Shown here piece after piece: positions 16,352 to 26,763 of a DNA stretch of 27,803 nucleotides. The notes under the pieces were generated by a model that made no database searches, was not told where the DNA came from, and was given only the letters and a program-made list of their open reading frames with translations. The first letter of the stretch is position 1, and each line of letters opens with the position of its first letter. Both the position numbers and the translations under genes were made by a program. This DNA comes from Bilophila sp964538355 (GTDB taxonomy: Bacteria; Desulfobacterota; Desulfovibrionia; Desulfovibrionales; Desulfovibrionaceae), in the NCBI GenBank assembly GCA_964538355.1, contig CAZIFC010000029.1, positions 1 through 27,803 on the forward strand, in the 5' to 3' direction.

Positions 16352-18737
16352 TGTTCTGCCCCGTACCGTGCGCGTAGGGTGCCGCTGCCGCCGGAAGGGG
16401 AGAAATCCCCTCGATGCGGATATCCAGCCGGACATGATGTTCCTTTTCCAGAAGCGCAAGGCGTTCGCGCTTGTGGTTCAGCAGATACAGCCCAAGTTCG
16501 GCGTCCACCGTGTGGACATACTCGGTCTGCCCGGAGGCGGAAGCCCCCCGCAGCGCGCGGTTCAGCTCGCGCAGGGACTGCACGGCCTGCCATTCCATGT
16601 TGCGCCGCTGTCCCGTGCCCTTGCAGTGCGGGCACGGCTCCATGCTGATGGAAATCGCCGACGAGCCGGTCCGCTGACGCACGATCTGGAGCAGCCCGAA
16701 GGAGCTCATCTTGCCGATGTCGTGCCGGGCGCGGTCGCCCTTCATGGCGTTGCGGAGTTCCTTTTCCACGTCACGGCAGTGATCGGGATCGCGCATCTCG
16801 ATGAAGTCGATGACGATCTGCCCGCCGATGTCACGCAGGCGGAGCTGGCGGGCAATGGCGGCCGCAGCCTCCATGTTGGTGCGGAAGGCCATGGATTCGA
16901 AGTTGGTCTTGCCGCCGATCTTGCCGGAGTTGATGTCGATCGCCATCAAGGCTTCAGTCTGATCGAAAACCAGACGTCCGCCGGACGGCATGCTCACTTC
17001 GCGGGAATGCACCTGCTCAAGCTGGCCGACGATGCCGAAGCGTTCCCACAGGGTCTTGTCGTGGCCTTCATAAAGATGGACGAGATCGGCCTTGCGCGGG
17101 AAGAGCAGGCCCGTCATTTCGCGGATCGATTCGGCTGTTTCGGCGTTATCGACCCAGACTTCCGAGATGTCGTCGGACAGGTAGTCGCGCACGCTGCGGG
17201 TGGCAAGCCCGGGTTCCTGATAAATGAGCGAAGGCACCTTCTCCGTGGTGGCGCGCTTGCGGATATCTTTCCAGACGCGCTTGAGGAAGGAGAGGTCTTT
17301 CTGAAGCGTGGTCTTGCTCGTGCCCGCGCTGACGGTGCGGACAATGGCCCCAAGCCCTTCGCCCGGCTCAAGGCCGCGGATAAGCTCGCGGAGCCGGTTG
17401 CGCTCCTCGCCGTCCTCCACCTTGCGGGAAATGCCGATCTGCTCCTGCCCCGGGGTCAGCACGAGAAAACGTCCGGCAAGGGAGAGCCATGTGGTCAGGA
17501 AGGCCCCCTTGGAGCCGTTCGGCTCCTTGACCACCTGCACGAGAACTTCCTGCCCGGGCTTGAGCACCTTCTGGATGGGCGGATACTTGCGGCCCTTCAC
17601 AGGCTCGTGCGGCTGGAGGTAGTACTCGGGGTGCACCTCGTCGATCTGGAGGAAGCCGTTCTTCACATTGCCGTAATTGACAAAGGCGGCCTGAAGGTTC
17701 GTATCGATGTTGTTGATGACGCCCTTGTAGATGTTGCCCCGGATCTTGGCCTGATGGGTCATCTCGACGTAATATTCACGCACGACGCCGTCTTCGGTCA
17801 GCACGACTTCCACCATGTCGCCGGGCAGGACGCTGACCAGCATCTTGCGGTCCACGGCGGACGCGGCGGGCTTGGAAGACTTGCGGCCCTTTTTCGGCGT
17901 ATCCTCTTCGCCGCTCTCGACAGCTTCCTCGGCGGCCTCATCCTCGGCATCCTGAAGCGCGGCGGCAGCGGCGGATTTCTTGTTGCGGCGGCGGCGCGGA
18001 CGGCGGGGCACGCGGGCGGTGCGGCCTTCTTCCGTTTCTTCGGACAACTCGGGTTCGGCGGCGACATCGTCGTCCTCATCAAAGACGAACACCTGATCTT
18101 CGGGAAATTCATCCGGCTGCGCGGATTCGGGACGAGGCCCGGACTTGCGGCGGCGGGAGCGGGAACGCGGCTTGCGGGACGTTTCCCCGGCGGCAGCCGT
18201 TTCACCCGAGGCATCCTGATCCGTCCCGGCGGCAGCCTCGGAAAGGGCTTCGGCAGGGGCCGCTTCAACGGCGGACACCGCTTCACCTTCGCCATCGGAG
18301 GAAAGGGCCTCGGAAGGCTGCTCCTGCGTCTCGGCGGTATCGGGACGGCGGCGGCTCCGTCCGCTGCGGCGGGAACGGCGGCGTTTTGCCGGAGCGGTTT
18401 CGCCTTCGGGCGTTTCGCCGGAAACGGCGGGAATCGCCGGGGCGTCCACGGCGGGAACGGAAGATTCGGAGACGGCGGGAACCTCGGCCTGTACGGTATG
18501 GGCGGGCAGGACTGCCGCAGCCACGGCAGGGGCCTGCACGGGGTGTTCGGTCAGTGCGGCCTGTTCCGCAGGAGCGGGCCTGTCGGCTTCCCCGACAGGC
18601 TTCTTGCGGCTGCGGCGGGGACGGCGAGGTTTCTTTTCGGCGGTTTCGGAAACGGTTTCCACGGCGTCCGCGGGGGCGGACACGGGAGCTTCGGACGCGG
18701 CGGGCTGTACTGCCGCGGCGTTTTCAGATTCGGTCAT
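16341..18737 (-). CDS. rne: Ribonuclease E/G with long disordered N-terminal extension
   Basis: A 798-residue endoribonuclease for mRNA decay and rRNA/tRNA processing. Residues 1 to about 297 are low-complexity, rich in Ala, Glu and Pro. This region is punctuated by arginine-rich patches at about 38-46, 118-131, 188-198 and 245-254. An S1-like domain (KIRGNIYKGVINNID and following) begins near 330, then the RNase H-like and DNase I-like catalytic parts. Catalytic acidic residues are visible as AIDINSG (Asp601) and IVIDFIEM (Asp644), and the Zn-link cysteines as CPHC (702-705). E. coli RNase E carries its disordered Arg-rich region at the C-terminus; here it is N-terminal and the protein ends soon after the small domain. 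GAGG six bases before the ATG at 18737 fixes the start. RNase G is the alternative name for the catalytic part. Confidence 0.92.
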   Translation of the reverse strand: MTESENAAAVQPAASEAPVSAPADAVETVSETAEKKPRRPRRSRKKPVGEADRPAPAEQAALTEHPVQAPAVAAAVLPAHTVQAEVPAVSESSVPAVDAPAIPAVSGETPEGETAPAKRRRSRRSGRSRRRPDTAETQEQPSEALSSDGEGEAVSAVEAAPAEALSEAAAGTDQDASGETAAAGETSRKPRSRSRRRKSGPRPESAQPDEFPEDQVFVFDEDDDVAAEPELSEETEEGRTARVPRRPRRRRNKKSAAAAALQDAEDEAAEEAVESGEEDTPKKGRKSSKPAASAVDRKMLVSVLPGDMVEVVLTEDGVVREYYVEMTHQAKIRGNIYKGVINNIDTNLQAAFVNYGNVKNGFLQIDEVHPEYYLQPHEPVKGRKYPPIQKVLKPGQEVLVQVVKEPNGSKGAFLTTWLSLAGRFLVLTPGQEQIGISRKVEDGEERNRLRELIRGLEPGEGLGAIVRTVSAGTSKTTLQKDLSFLKRVWKDIRKRATTEKVPSLIYQEPGLATRSVRDYLSDDISEVWVDNAETAESIREMTGLLFPRKADLVHLYEGHDKTLWERFGIVGQLEQVHSREVSMPSGGRLVFDQTEALMAIDINSGKIGGKTNFESMAFRTNMEAAAAIARQLRLRDIGGQIVIDFIEMRDPDHCRDVEKELRNAMKGDRARHDIGKMSSFGLLQIVRQRTGSSAISISMEPCPHCKGTGQRRNMEWQAVQSLRELNRALRGASASGQTEYVHTVDAELGLYLLNHKRERLALLEKEHHVRLDIRIEGISPLPAAAAPYAHGTGQNNGK

Positions 18738-19006
18738 ACATATCCTCAAAAAAAGAAAAAAGTATCGGGAGGCCCCGGCTGGCTCTGGGGCCGTCAAAAG
18801 ACGCGCTTCGCCCTCTGCTTTTCCAGCAGGGGACGGAGGGAACACCGTGCGCTTCGGGACAGATCGCCGGGCAGAAAGACCTCACCGGAAAATACGGGGA
18901 GGGGGCGCGCAAAGCGACGGGTTCCAAAAAATTTTCCTGCGATGACAACACCCGGACAGCGGAAGGGCCAGCCTTTCCGAGCCGGGAGACGAGCCGGTTT
19001 TTCCGG
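18738..19006 (-). promoter_or_regulatory. 269-base leader region upstream of rne
   Basis: No gene is seen. On the minus strand it holds at least two hairpins near the rne start: GGCCCC/GGGGCC (18771-18792), and CTGCT/AGCAG with CCC/GGG flanks around 18820-18840. RNase E mRNAs in other bacteria have structured leaders used for autoregulation by self-cleavage; that role here is inference. I could not fix a promoter. Confidence 0.4.
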
Positions 19007-19762
19007 TCAGTCCAGCATGTGAAGCGTCACCGACAGGTCATCCCCCGCAAGCCGCAGGACGGCATAGCCGCCCGTCGCAAACGCGCCGGGATTGACCAGC
19101 GCGGTGCGTCCGAGGCGATCCAGGGCGCGGGATTCATGGATGTGCCCGCACAGGCAGACATCCGGCTGTGCATCCAGAAGGAAGTCCCGAACGGCGGAAG
19201 AACCGACATGGGTTCCGTCGCCGACGATGTCACACAGCGTATCATGCGGTGGCGTGTGCGTGGAAAGCACCACATGGCGATACTTCCGGGCATCCCTCCA
19301 CATGTGTTCGAGCCAGTCCGCAAAGCGGGACTCGGGAAATTCGCTCGGCGTTCCGAACGGCGTGAACGTGGAGCCGCCAAGCCCCATGATCGCGACGCCG
19401 GGAGCCAGCTCTCTGACGCATAAATGGGTATTCCAGCCCTGTTCGGCAAGCCATTCGGTTATCTCCGCGCGATCCATGTTGCCGATCTGCGCGTAGATCA
19501 CAGGGTTGTACCGGGCGAGCTTTTCCAGCACCTTGCGGGCCTGAGCCACGCCGCCGGTCACGGTGAGATCCCCGGTGACGATGATGCCGTCGGCCTCTTC
19601 AAGGCCGCGGATGTCGCCAAGGCGGGCGGCCTTGTCATGCAAGTCCCCCAAAACGATCCATGTGCGGACCCTGTCGCCGCCCGAAGCGGCGGTTTCCGGT
19701 GTCCCGGCTGCGGGACGAGCGGCTGAAATCGGGCTGGATGCAGAGGGGGGGACGCTTGGCAT
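19007..19762 (-). CDS. Metallophosphoesterase (calcineurin-like)
   Basis: A 251-residue cytoplasmic dinuclear-metal phosphoesterase. Motifs in order are GDLHD (Asp40, His42), TGD (64-65), GNMD (94-97; Met replaces the usual His), STHTPPH (His169) and GHIHES (206-211, metal-binding His). Residues 1-32 are a Pro/Ala/Ser-rich extension without family similarity. Two in-frame upstream ATGs exist, but AAGGAAG 8 bases before the ATG at 19762 supports this start. The substrate cannot be named; relatives act on phosphodiesters or nucleotides. It is upstream of rne on the same strand (269-base gap) and may share its transcript. Confidence 0.85.
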   Translation of the reverse strand: MPSVPPSASSPISAARPAAGTPETAASGGDRVRTWIVLGDLHDKAARLGDIRGLEEADGIIVTGDLTVTGGVAQARKVLEKLARYNPVIYAQIGNMDRAEITEWLAEQGWNTHLCVRELAPGVAIMGLGGSTFTPFGTPSEFPESRFADWLEHMWRDARKYRHVVLSTHTPPHDTLCDIVGDGTHVGSSAVRDFLLDAQPDVCLCGHIHESRALDRLGRTALVNPGAFATGGYAVLRLAGDDLSVTLHMLD

Positions 19763-19847
19763 GTCGGCAACTTCCTTGTACTGTTGGAGGTGCAGGGTAT
19801 ACTGGGTTGCCATTCCCTGCAAGGGATTCCGTCCTGAGAACTCCCGG

Positions 19848-19876
19848 ATGCTAACCTATTGACGCTGGTTTGACAA
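19848..19876 (-). promoter_or_regulatory. Putative promoter of the metallophosphoesterase gene
   Basis: On the minus strand TTGTCA (19876-19871), a 17-base spacer, TAGCAT (19853-19848): 5 of 6 and 4 of 6 matches. It lies in the short divergent gap with the cyclo-ligase gene and would give a leader of about 80 bases. Confidence 0.5.
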
Positions 19877-19885
19877 AGGCCCGCC

Positions 19886-20563
19886 ATGCCCTTTTCTCCG
19901 ACCTCCCCCTCCCTGCTCCCGGAAACAGGCGTCCCGCAAGGCGCAAGGGCCGCCGTTCCCGACAGGAACGCCTTGCGTAGCCTCCTCATCCGCCAGAGAA
20001 AAACGCTCTCCCCCGAAGCGTGGGAACGGGCCTCCGCCGAAGTCCAGAACCGCGTCCTCGGCCTCCCCGAATGGCGCACGGCCCGCACCGTCGCGCTGTA
20101 CGTCTCCGCCAGAAACGAAATTTCCACGGATGCCCTGCTCCGCGATGCGTGGGCAGCAGGCAAGAGCGTCCTGCTCCCCCGCTGCCTCCCCTCTTCGGAA
20201 GGTGAAGGAATCATGGCCTTTGTGCCGTGCCGGAGCTATGATGACCTGTGCCCCGGCGCGTTCGGGCTGCTGGAGCCGCGCCCGGAGCTTGCGGCCCTCC
20301 CCCGCGAGGGCTGGGATGCCGGACGAGGGACGAGCCGCCCCCTGCCGGAACTGTTCCTGATCCCCGCCGTGGGCATCAGCCCCGAAGGGGCGCGGCTCGG
20401 CTACGGCAAGGGCTTCTACGATCGCCTGCTCGCCCTGCCGGGCTGGAGTGCCGCCAGAAGGCTCGCTCTGGTCCACGCCTTTCAGATAGCCGACTTCCCG
20501 GCAGGCCCGCTGGATGTCCCCATGCACGGTTACGCCACCGAAAAGGAACTTGTATGGCTCTGA
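19886..20563 (+). CDS. fau: 5-formyltetrahydrofolate cyclo-ligase
   Basis: ATP-dependent conversion of 5-formyl-THF to 5,10-methenyl-THF, recovering a dead-end folate that inhibits one-carbon enzymes. The 225-residue protein has the family's N-terminal helix NALRSLLIRQRKTLS (28-42), the substrate region VALYVSARNEIST (69-81), the nucleotide-site loop LIPAVGISPEGARLGYGKGF (158-177) and YDRLL. Its first 25 residues are an unconserved Pro-rich extension, so a later start is possible. No small RNA such as 6S is visible beside it. The stop overlaps the start of the next gene by 10 bases, indicating coupled translation. Confidence 0.9.
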   Translation: MPFSPTSPSLLPETGVPQGARAAVPDRNALRSLLIRQRKTLSPEAWERASAEVQNRVLGLPEWRTARTVALYVSARNEISTDALLRDAWAAGKSVLLPRCLPSSEGEGIMAFVPCRSYDDLCPGAFGLLEPRPELAALPREGWDAGRGTSRPLPELFLIPAVGISPEGARLGYGKGFYDRLLALPGWSAARRLALVHAFQIADFPAGPLDVPMHGYATEKELVWL

Positions 20564-21308
20564 GCTTCATCCCCTTCGCCTTCCCCGGCATCCCGGGCGT
20601 GCGCTGCGCGTTCCAGACCCGCGGTTCAGGCGCATCGCAGGGCGTTTATGGCAACGGAAACATTGCCTATTCCGTGGGTGACGATCCTCTCCGCGTTTCC
20701 TCCAACCGGATGGATCTGGCGGGAACCCTCGAAATCCCCGCGCTGGCGGAGCTGCGGCAGGTGCACGGCGACACGCTGATTTTCAATCCCCGTCCGGCTC
20801 TGCTGGAGCGGCTGACCGAAGCCCCGGACTTCCCCGAGGGCGACGGCATGGCGACGGACAGGCCGGGGCTTGGCCTGCTCATCAAGACCGCGGACTGCCA
20901 GCCCGTGCTGGTGGCGCACCGCGAAGGACGCCACATCGCGGCCTTCCACATCGGCTGGCGCGGCAACCGCCTGCATTTCCTCCAGAGCGGCATCCGGACC
21001 TTCTGCTCCCGCTACGGGCTTGCCGCCCGCGATCTGTTCGCGGTGCGCGGCCCGAGCCTCGGCCCGCAGCGTTCGCAGTTCGTCAATTACGAACAGGAGT
21101 GGGGGCCGGATTTCGCGGCGTGGTTCAACCCGGATGAGCGCACCATGAATCTCTGGCGGCTGACCCGCGACCAGCTTGCCGGTGCGGGCGTGCCGCCGGA
21201 ACAGGTTTTCGGGCTGGATCTCTGCACGGCCTCCATGCCGGACAACTTCTTCTCCTACCGCCGCGACCGGGTCTGCGGGCGGCAGGCCAGCGTCATCTGG
21301 ATGGCCTG

Positions 21309-21309
<1 letters not shown>
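20554..21309 (+). CDS. YfiH/LACC1-family protein (purine nucleoside phosphorylase, formerly 'polyphenol oxidase')
   Basis: A 251-residue member of the Cu-oxidase_4/YfiH family. Characterised members phosphorolyse adenosine and other purine nucleosides or deaminate adenosine, and some correct cell-wall precursors. The conserved metal-site residues are visible: His71 in QVHGD, Cys115 in KTADCQPV and His132 in FHIGWRG (commonly HAGWRG). DGMATDRPGLGL precedes the Cys and FFSYRRDRVCGRQ closes the fold. The start at 20554 is set by AAGGAA five bases upstream and by where similarity begins. It overlaps the cyclo-ligase gene by 10 bases and the sigma-54 regulator gene by 1 base. Exact substrate not inferable. 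Confidence 0.88.
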
Positions 21310-23120
<1,811 letters not shown>

Positions 23121-23142
23121 CCCTACCGGAACAGGATGGAAC

Positions 23143-23171
23143 TTGCGATTTTCGGCTTTTCGCCGTATACT
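23143..23171 (+). promoter_or_regulatory. Promoter of tRNA-Leu
   Basis: TTGCGA (23143-23148), exactly 17 bases, TATACT (23166-23171; 5 of 6 matches). Transcription would start about 16 bases before the tRNA. This is the best-matching sigma-70-type promoter I found in the window. Confidence 0.65.
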
Positions 23172-23193
23172 CCCCCCTTTGTGTACTGTCCGG

Positions 23194-23276
23194 GCGAGAG
23201 TGGCGGAATTGGTAGACGCACTGGACTTAGAATCCAGCGGTTTTCCGTGGGGGTTCAACTCCCCCCTCTCGCACCA
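23194..23276 (+). tRNA. tRNA-Leu (anticodon UAG)
   Basis: An 83-nt class II tRNA with encoded CCA. Acceptor GCGAGAG pairs with CTCTCGC, discriminator A. The anticodon stem CTGGA/TCCAG holds loop CTTAGAA with anticodon TAG, reading CTA. The variable arm is short, and the T-arm GGGGG/CCCCC has loop TTCAACT. No separate terminator is visible before tig, so some transcripts may run on. Confidence 0.97.
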
Positions 23277-23371
23277 GCGACCCCAAGGCGCATTCAAAAA
23301 CCTTGTGTTTTGATTGATAAAAAAGTTCGTCAGTCCGCACCCGAACAGGGCGGCACCAAGGAGAGACTCTG

Positions 23372-24682
23372 ATGGAATTTGTCGTTGAAAACCTTTCCTC
23401 CACCCGGAAAAAGATCGCCTATACCTTGAGCGCGGATGACGTGAACGCCGCCATCAACGCCGCTGTCGCCGAATTCCAGAAGGATCTCGCCCTTCCCGGT
23501 TTCCGCAAGGGCAAAGTGCCCGCTTCCGTGGTTGAAAAACGCCTCGGCGAAGACATCTATGCCCGCGCCACGCAGGACAAAATCAACGCCCTGATCCAGA
23601 ACACTCTCAAGGAATCCAGCCTCGCCCCCGTTTCCAGCATGGAAATGGACAACCACAACGCCTTCGCCCGCGACACCGAATTCAAGTGCGCCATCTCCTT
23701 TGACGTGCTGCCCGAAATTGAATTCCCCGTCTACGAAGGCCTTGAAGTGGATCAGGCCAAGGCCGACGTGTCCGATGAAGACGTGAACGAAATCATCGAA
23801 CGCATGCGCGGCAGCATGGCCGAACTCACCGAAGTCACCGAAGATCGCCTGCCTCAGGACGGCGACACCGTGGACGTGGACTATTCCGGCACCGATGAGG
23901 AAGGCAACAAGATCGACGACGTGCAGGGCGAAAACTTCGGTGTGGCCCTCGGTCAGGGACAGGCTCTCCCCGACTTTGAAGCCCTCGTGAAGACCGCCAA
24001 GGTCGGCGAAGAAAAGACCGGTCCCGTGGTCTTCCCCGCCGACTACCCCCACGCCCCCCTCGCCGGAAAGACCGTCAACTTCACCATCAAGGTGAACAAG
24101 ATCCAGACCAGCGAAAAGCCTGAGGTGAACGAAGAGTTCGCCAAGAAGATCGGGCAGGAAAGCGTCGAAAAGATGAAGGCCGCCATCGTCGAGCACGTTG
24201 CCGCCAGCAAGGCCCAGGCCGCCCGCGGCGAAGCCATGAAGACCCTCATCGACGGCCTGCTCGAAAAGGTCACCTTCGACATTCCCGAATCCATGCTCAA
24301 GGCCCGCGTCGACCGCGTGATGCAGGAACAGGCCATGAAGCTCCAGCGCATGGGCATCGACGACCTCCGCAAGGATCAGGCGCAGGAAGAAAAGCGCGCC
24401 GAAGCCGAAAAGGAAGCCCTCACCACCCTGCGTCCTCAGGTGTTCCTGATGGCCCTCGGCGTGAAGGAAGGCCTCACCGTTTCCGATCAGGAAGTGGAAA
24501 TGGCCATCTACAGCATGGCCATGCGCGCCCAGCAGGACTACCACAAGCTCAGCGAAGCCTACCACAAGAGCGGCCTCATCCACGAGCTGCGTGACCGCGT
24601 CCTCGCTGACAAGGCCATGGAGCTTGTCTACAGCAAGGCCAAGATCAACGACGTTCCCGCCAAGAGCCTGAGCGAAGACTAG
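23372..24682 (+). CDS. tig: Trigger factor
   Basis: Ribosome-associated chaperone and peptidyl-prolyl isomerase that receives nascent chains. The 436-residue length is standard. The ribosome-docking signature is GFRKGKVP (43-50). The FKBP-type domain covers about 168-248 (GDTVDVDYSG through VNFTIKVNKIQ). The long helical C-terminal chaperone domain follows, rich in Lys, Glu and Ala. AAGGAG lies 9 bases before the ATG. It heads the classic tig-clpP-clpX-lon block but ends at its own strong terminator, so clpP is probably expressed separately. Confidence 0.97.
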   Translation: MEFVVENLSSTRKKIAYTLSADDVNAAINAAVAEFQKDLALPGFRKGKVPASVVEKRLGEDIYARATQDKINALIQNTLKESSLAPVSSMEMDNHNAFARDTEFKCAISFDVLPEIEFPVYEGLEVDQAKADVSDEDVNEIIERMRGSMAELTEVTEDRLPQDGDTVDVDYSGTDEEGNKIDDVQGENFGVALGQGQALPDFEALVKTAKVGEEKTGPVVFPADYPHAPLAGKTVNFTIKVNKIQTSEKPEVNEEFAKKIGQESVEKMKAAIVEHVAASKAQAARGEAMKTLIDGLLEKVTFDIPESMLKARVDRVMQEQAMKLQRMGIDDLRKDQAQEEKRAEAEKEALTTLRPQVFLMALGVKEGLTVSDQEVEMAIYSMAMRAQQDYHKLSEAYHKSGLIHELRDRVLADKAMELVYSKAKINDVPAKSLSED

Positions 24683-24712
24683 TCTTTCAATCCGGTTTCC
24701 TTGCATGATTGG

Positions 24713-24742
24713 AGAGGGGAGTGTCCGCACTCCCCTCTTTAT
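24713..24742 (+). terminator. Rho-independent terminator of tig
   Basis: AGAGGGGAGTG pairs perfectly with CACTCCCCTCT around TCCG, followed by TTATTGT. It begins about 30 bases after the tig stop. Confidence 0.9.
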
Positions 24743-24787
24743 TGTATGGTGGCCCTGTGCTATTCCGGTTTTTGTGCCTCCGATCCC

Positions 24788-24815
24788 GAGACAACCGCCC
24801 AGGCGTGCTTATATA
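24788..24815 (+). promoter_or_regulatory. Candidate promoter of clpP
   Basis: GAGACA (24788-24793), 16-base spacer, TATATA (24810-24815), 4 of 6 matches each. It lies between the tig terminator and clpP. I looked for a sigma-32-type CTTGAAA/CCCCAT pattern here and did not see one. Confidence 0.3.
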
Positions 24816-24856
24816 TCGGGGGCAGTGCCTATTACCTTTTCTCTTACGGAGATACC

Positions 24857-25480
24857 ATGCAAGACATTCTCGATATGACGGTGCCCATCGTCGTGGAAAC
24901 GTCGGGCCGCACCGAACGCGCCTACGATATTTTCTCCCGCCTGCTGAAAGACCGCATCGTGCTCCTCGGCACCGAAGTCAACGATCAGGTGGCGGCCCTC
25001 ATCTGCGCCCAGCTCCTTTTCCTCGAGTCGCAGGACCCGGAAAAGGAAATCTACCTCTACATCAACAGCCCGGGCGGTTCCGTCACGGCCGGCATGGCGA
25101 TCTATGACACCATGAACTACATCACCCCGCCCGTCGCCACCGTGTGCATGGGCCGCGCCGCCAGCATGGGAGCCTTCCTCCTCAGCGCGGGGCAGAAGGG
25201 GATGCGCTACGCCCTGCCCAACAGCCAGGTGATGATCCATCAGCCCCTCGGCGGCTTTCAGGGACAGGCTTCCGACATCGACATCCACGCCCGCGAAATC
25301 CTGCGGATGCGCGAAAGCCTCAACACCCTTCTGGCAAAGCACACCGGCCAGCCCTTCGACAAGATCGCGCTGGATACCGAACGAGACAACTTCATGACGG
25401 CAGACATGGCGCAGGCCTATGGGCTGGTGGACAAGGTGCTGACCTCCCGCCGCGACCTCCTTGCCGAAAAGTCCGAATAG
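24857..25480 (+). CDS. clpP: ATP-dependent Clp protease, proteolytic subunit
   Basis: Serine peptidase that forms the tetradecameric barrel degrading substrates fed by ClpX or ClpA. The 207-residue protein has the catalytic triad with canonical spacing: Ser103 in GRAASMGAF, His128 in MIHQPLGG and Asp177 in DTERDNF. The oxyanion-hole segment is SPGGSV (71-76). The short N-terminal stretch before VPIVVET is a usual propeptide region. The ATG at 24857 follows GGAG; a longer upstream reading adds unrelated residues. clpX starts 8 bases after its stop, so the two are co-transcribed. Confidence 0.97.
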   Translation: MQDILDMTVPIVVETSGRTERAYDIFSRLLKDRIVLLGTEVNDQVAALICAQLLFLESQDPEKEIYLYINSPGGSVTAGMAIYDTMNYITPPVATVCMGRAASMGAFLLSAGQKGMRYALPNSQVMIHQPLGGFQGQASDIDIHAREILRMRESLNTLLAKHTGQPFDKIALDTERDNFMTADMAQAYGLVDKVLTSRRDLLAEKSE

Positions 25481-25488
25481 GAAGAGAG

Positions 25489-26745
25489 ATGCCCAATACC
25501 CCCCCCCAGCATGAAATCCGCTGCTCCTTCTGCGGCAAAAGCGAATCGCAGGTGAACCAGCTCATTTCCGGGCCGGACGGCGTGCACATCTGCGACGAGT
25601 GCATCGCCTCCTGCAACGAGATGATGACGGAGCAGGCCATCGAGCAGGTCCGCGAAGACGATCGCCTGCTTACGCCGCAGGAGATCAAGGACCGCCTTGA
25701 CGAGTACGTCATCGGACAGGACGAGGCCAAGAAGATCCTCGCCGTGGCGGTGCACAACCACTACAAGCGCGTCTTCTACGCCGATGCCCTCAAGGGCAGC
25801 GACGATGTGGAGCTGGAAAAGAGCAACATCCTGCTTGTCGGTCCCTCCGGAAGCGGCAAGACCCTGCTCGCCAAGACGCTGGCCCGCGTCCTGCGCGTGC
25901 CCTTCGCCATTGCGGACGCCACCACCCTGACCGAAGCCGGCTATGTGGGCGAAGACGTGGAAAACATCCTCGTCCAGCTCCTCCAGAATGCCGACTACGA
26001 TCTGGAAGCCGCCCGCAAGGGCATCATCTACATCGACGAAATCGACAAGATCTCCCGCAAGGCGGACGGCCCCTCCATCACCCGCGACGTGTCCGGTGAA
26101 GGCGTGCAGCAGGCCCTGCTCAAGATCATCGAAGGCACGGAAGCCAACATCCCCCCCAAGGGCGGCCGCAAGCACCCGCAGCAGGAATTCATCCGTATGG
26201 ATACCTCGAATATCCTGTTCATCGTGGGCGGCGCGTTCATCGGTCTGGACAAGATCGTGGAACAGCGCATGCGCGGCGGCAGCATGGGGTTCGGGGCCAA
26301 GGTGGAAACCAAGAAGGAGCGCACCCTCGGCGAACTGCTGGAACAGGTGCACCCCGCCGATCTCGTGCAGTTTGGGCTGATCCCCGAATTCGTGGGCCGT
26401 ATTCCGGTGCTCACGCATGTGGATGACCTCGGCGAGGACGATCTTGTCCGCATCCTCACCGAACCGAAAAACGCCCTTACCAAGCAGTATCAGAAGCTGT
26501 TCGAGCTGGACAGCGTGACCCTGCGCTTCACCTCCGATGCGCTGCGGGCCATCGCGCACAAGGCCATCGAACGCAAGACCGGCGCGCGCGGCCTGCGGAA
26601 CGTCATGGAAAGCGTCATGCTCGACATCATGTTTCAGCTTCCTTCCATGCCCAACGTGAAGGAATGCGTGATCAATGATGCCGTTATCGAAAAAAAGGCC
26701 CCGCCGCTGTACATCTACGACACCGAAGCGCACATCGCTTCGTAA
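25489..26745 (+). CDS. clpX: ATP-dependent Clp protease, ATPase subunit ClpX
   Basis: AAA+ unfoldase of 418 residues that recognises, unfolds and feeds substrates to ClpP. The N-terminal zinc-binding domain has Cys12, Cys15, Cys35 and Cys38. Walker A is GPSGSGKT (118-125), pore loop 1 GYVGED (151-156), Walker B IIYIDE (179-184) and RKH pore loop GGRKHPQQEF. The ClpP-docking loop reads MGF (266-268) where E. coli has IGF; hydrophobic variants at the first position are common. The start at 25489 follows GAAGAGAG, 8 bases after clpP. Confidence 0.97.
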   Translation: MPNTPPQHEIRCSFCGKSESQVNQLISGPDGVHICDECIASCNEMMTEQAIEQVREDDRLLTPQEIKDRLDEYVIGQDEAKKILAVAVHNHYKRVFYADALKGSDDVELEKSNILLVGPSGSGKTLLAKTLARVLRVPFAIADATTLTEAGYVGEDVENILVQLLQNADYDLEAARKGIIYIDEIDKISRKADGPSITRDVSGEGVQQALLKIIEGTEANIPPKGGRKHPQQEFIRMDTSNILFIVGGAFIGLDKIVEQRMRGGSMGFGAKVETKKERTLGELLEQVHPADLVQFGLIPEFVGRIPVLTHVDDLGEDDLVRILTEPKNALTKQYQKLFELDSVTLRFTSDALRAIAHKAIERKTGARGLRNVMESVMLDIMFQLPSMPNVKECVINDAVIEKKAPPLYIYDTEAHIAS

Positions 26746-26763
26746 AGCTGTATGGGCATGAAG

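Noticed and set aside
16287..19022. Very long open frame (911 codons) on the plus strand opposite rne, and similar long antisense frames opposite ahcY, acn, ppiD and clpX
   Set aside because: GC-rich codon bias leaves the opposite strand free of stops. These frames have no recognisable domains and no ribosome-binding sites, while the other strand encodes clearly conserved proteins.
19763..19885. 6S RNA gene next to the fau homologue, as in gammaproteobacteria
   Set aside because: The divergent gap is about 120 bases, shorter than 6S RNA, and shows only promoter-like sequence.
24743..24856. Heat-shock (sigma-32) promoter for clpP, and likewise for lon at 26846-26997
   Set aside because: No CTTGAAA / CCCCAT-like pair with proper spacing was found in either gap.
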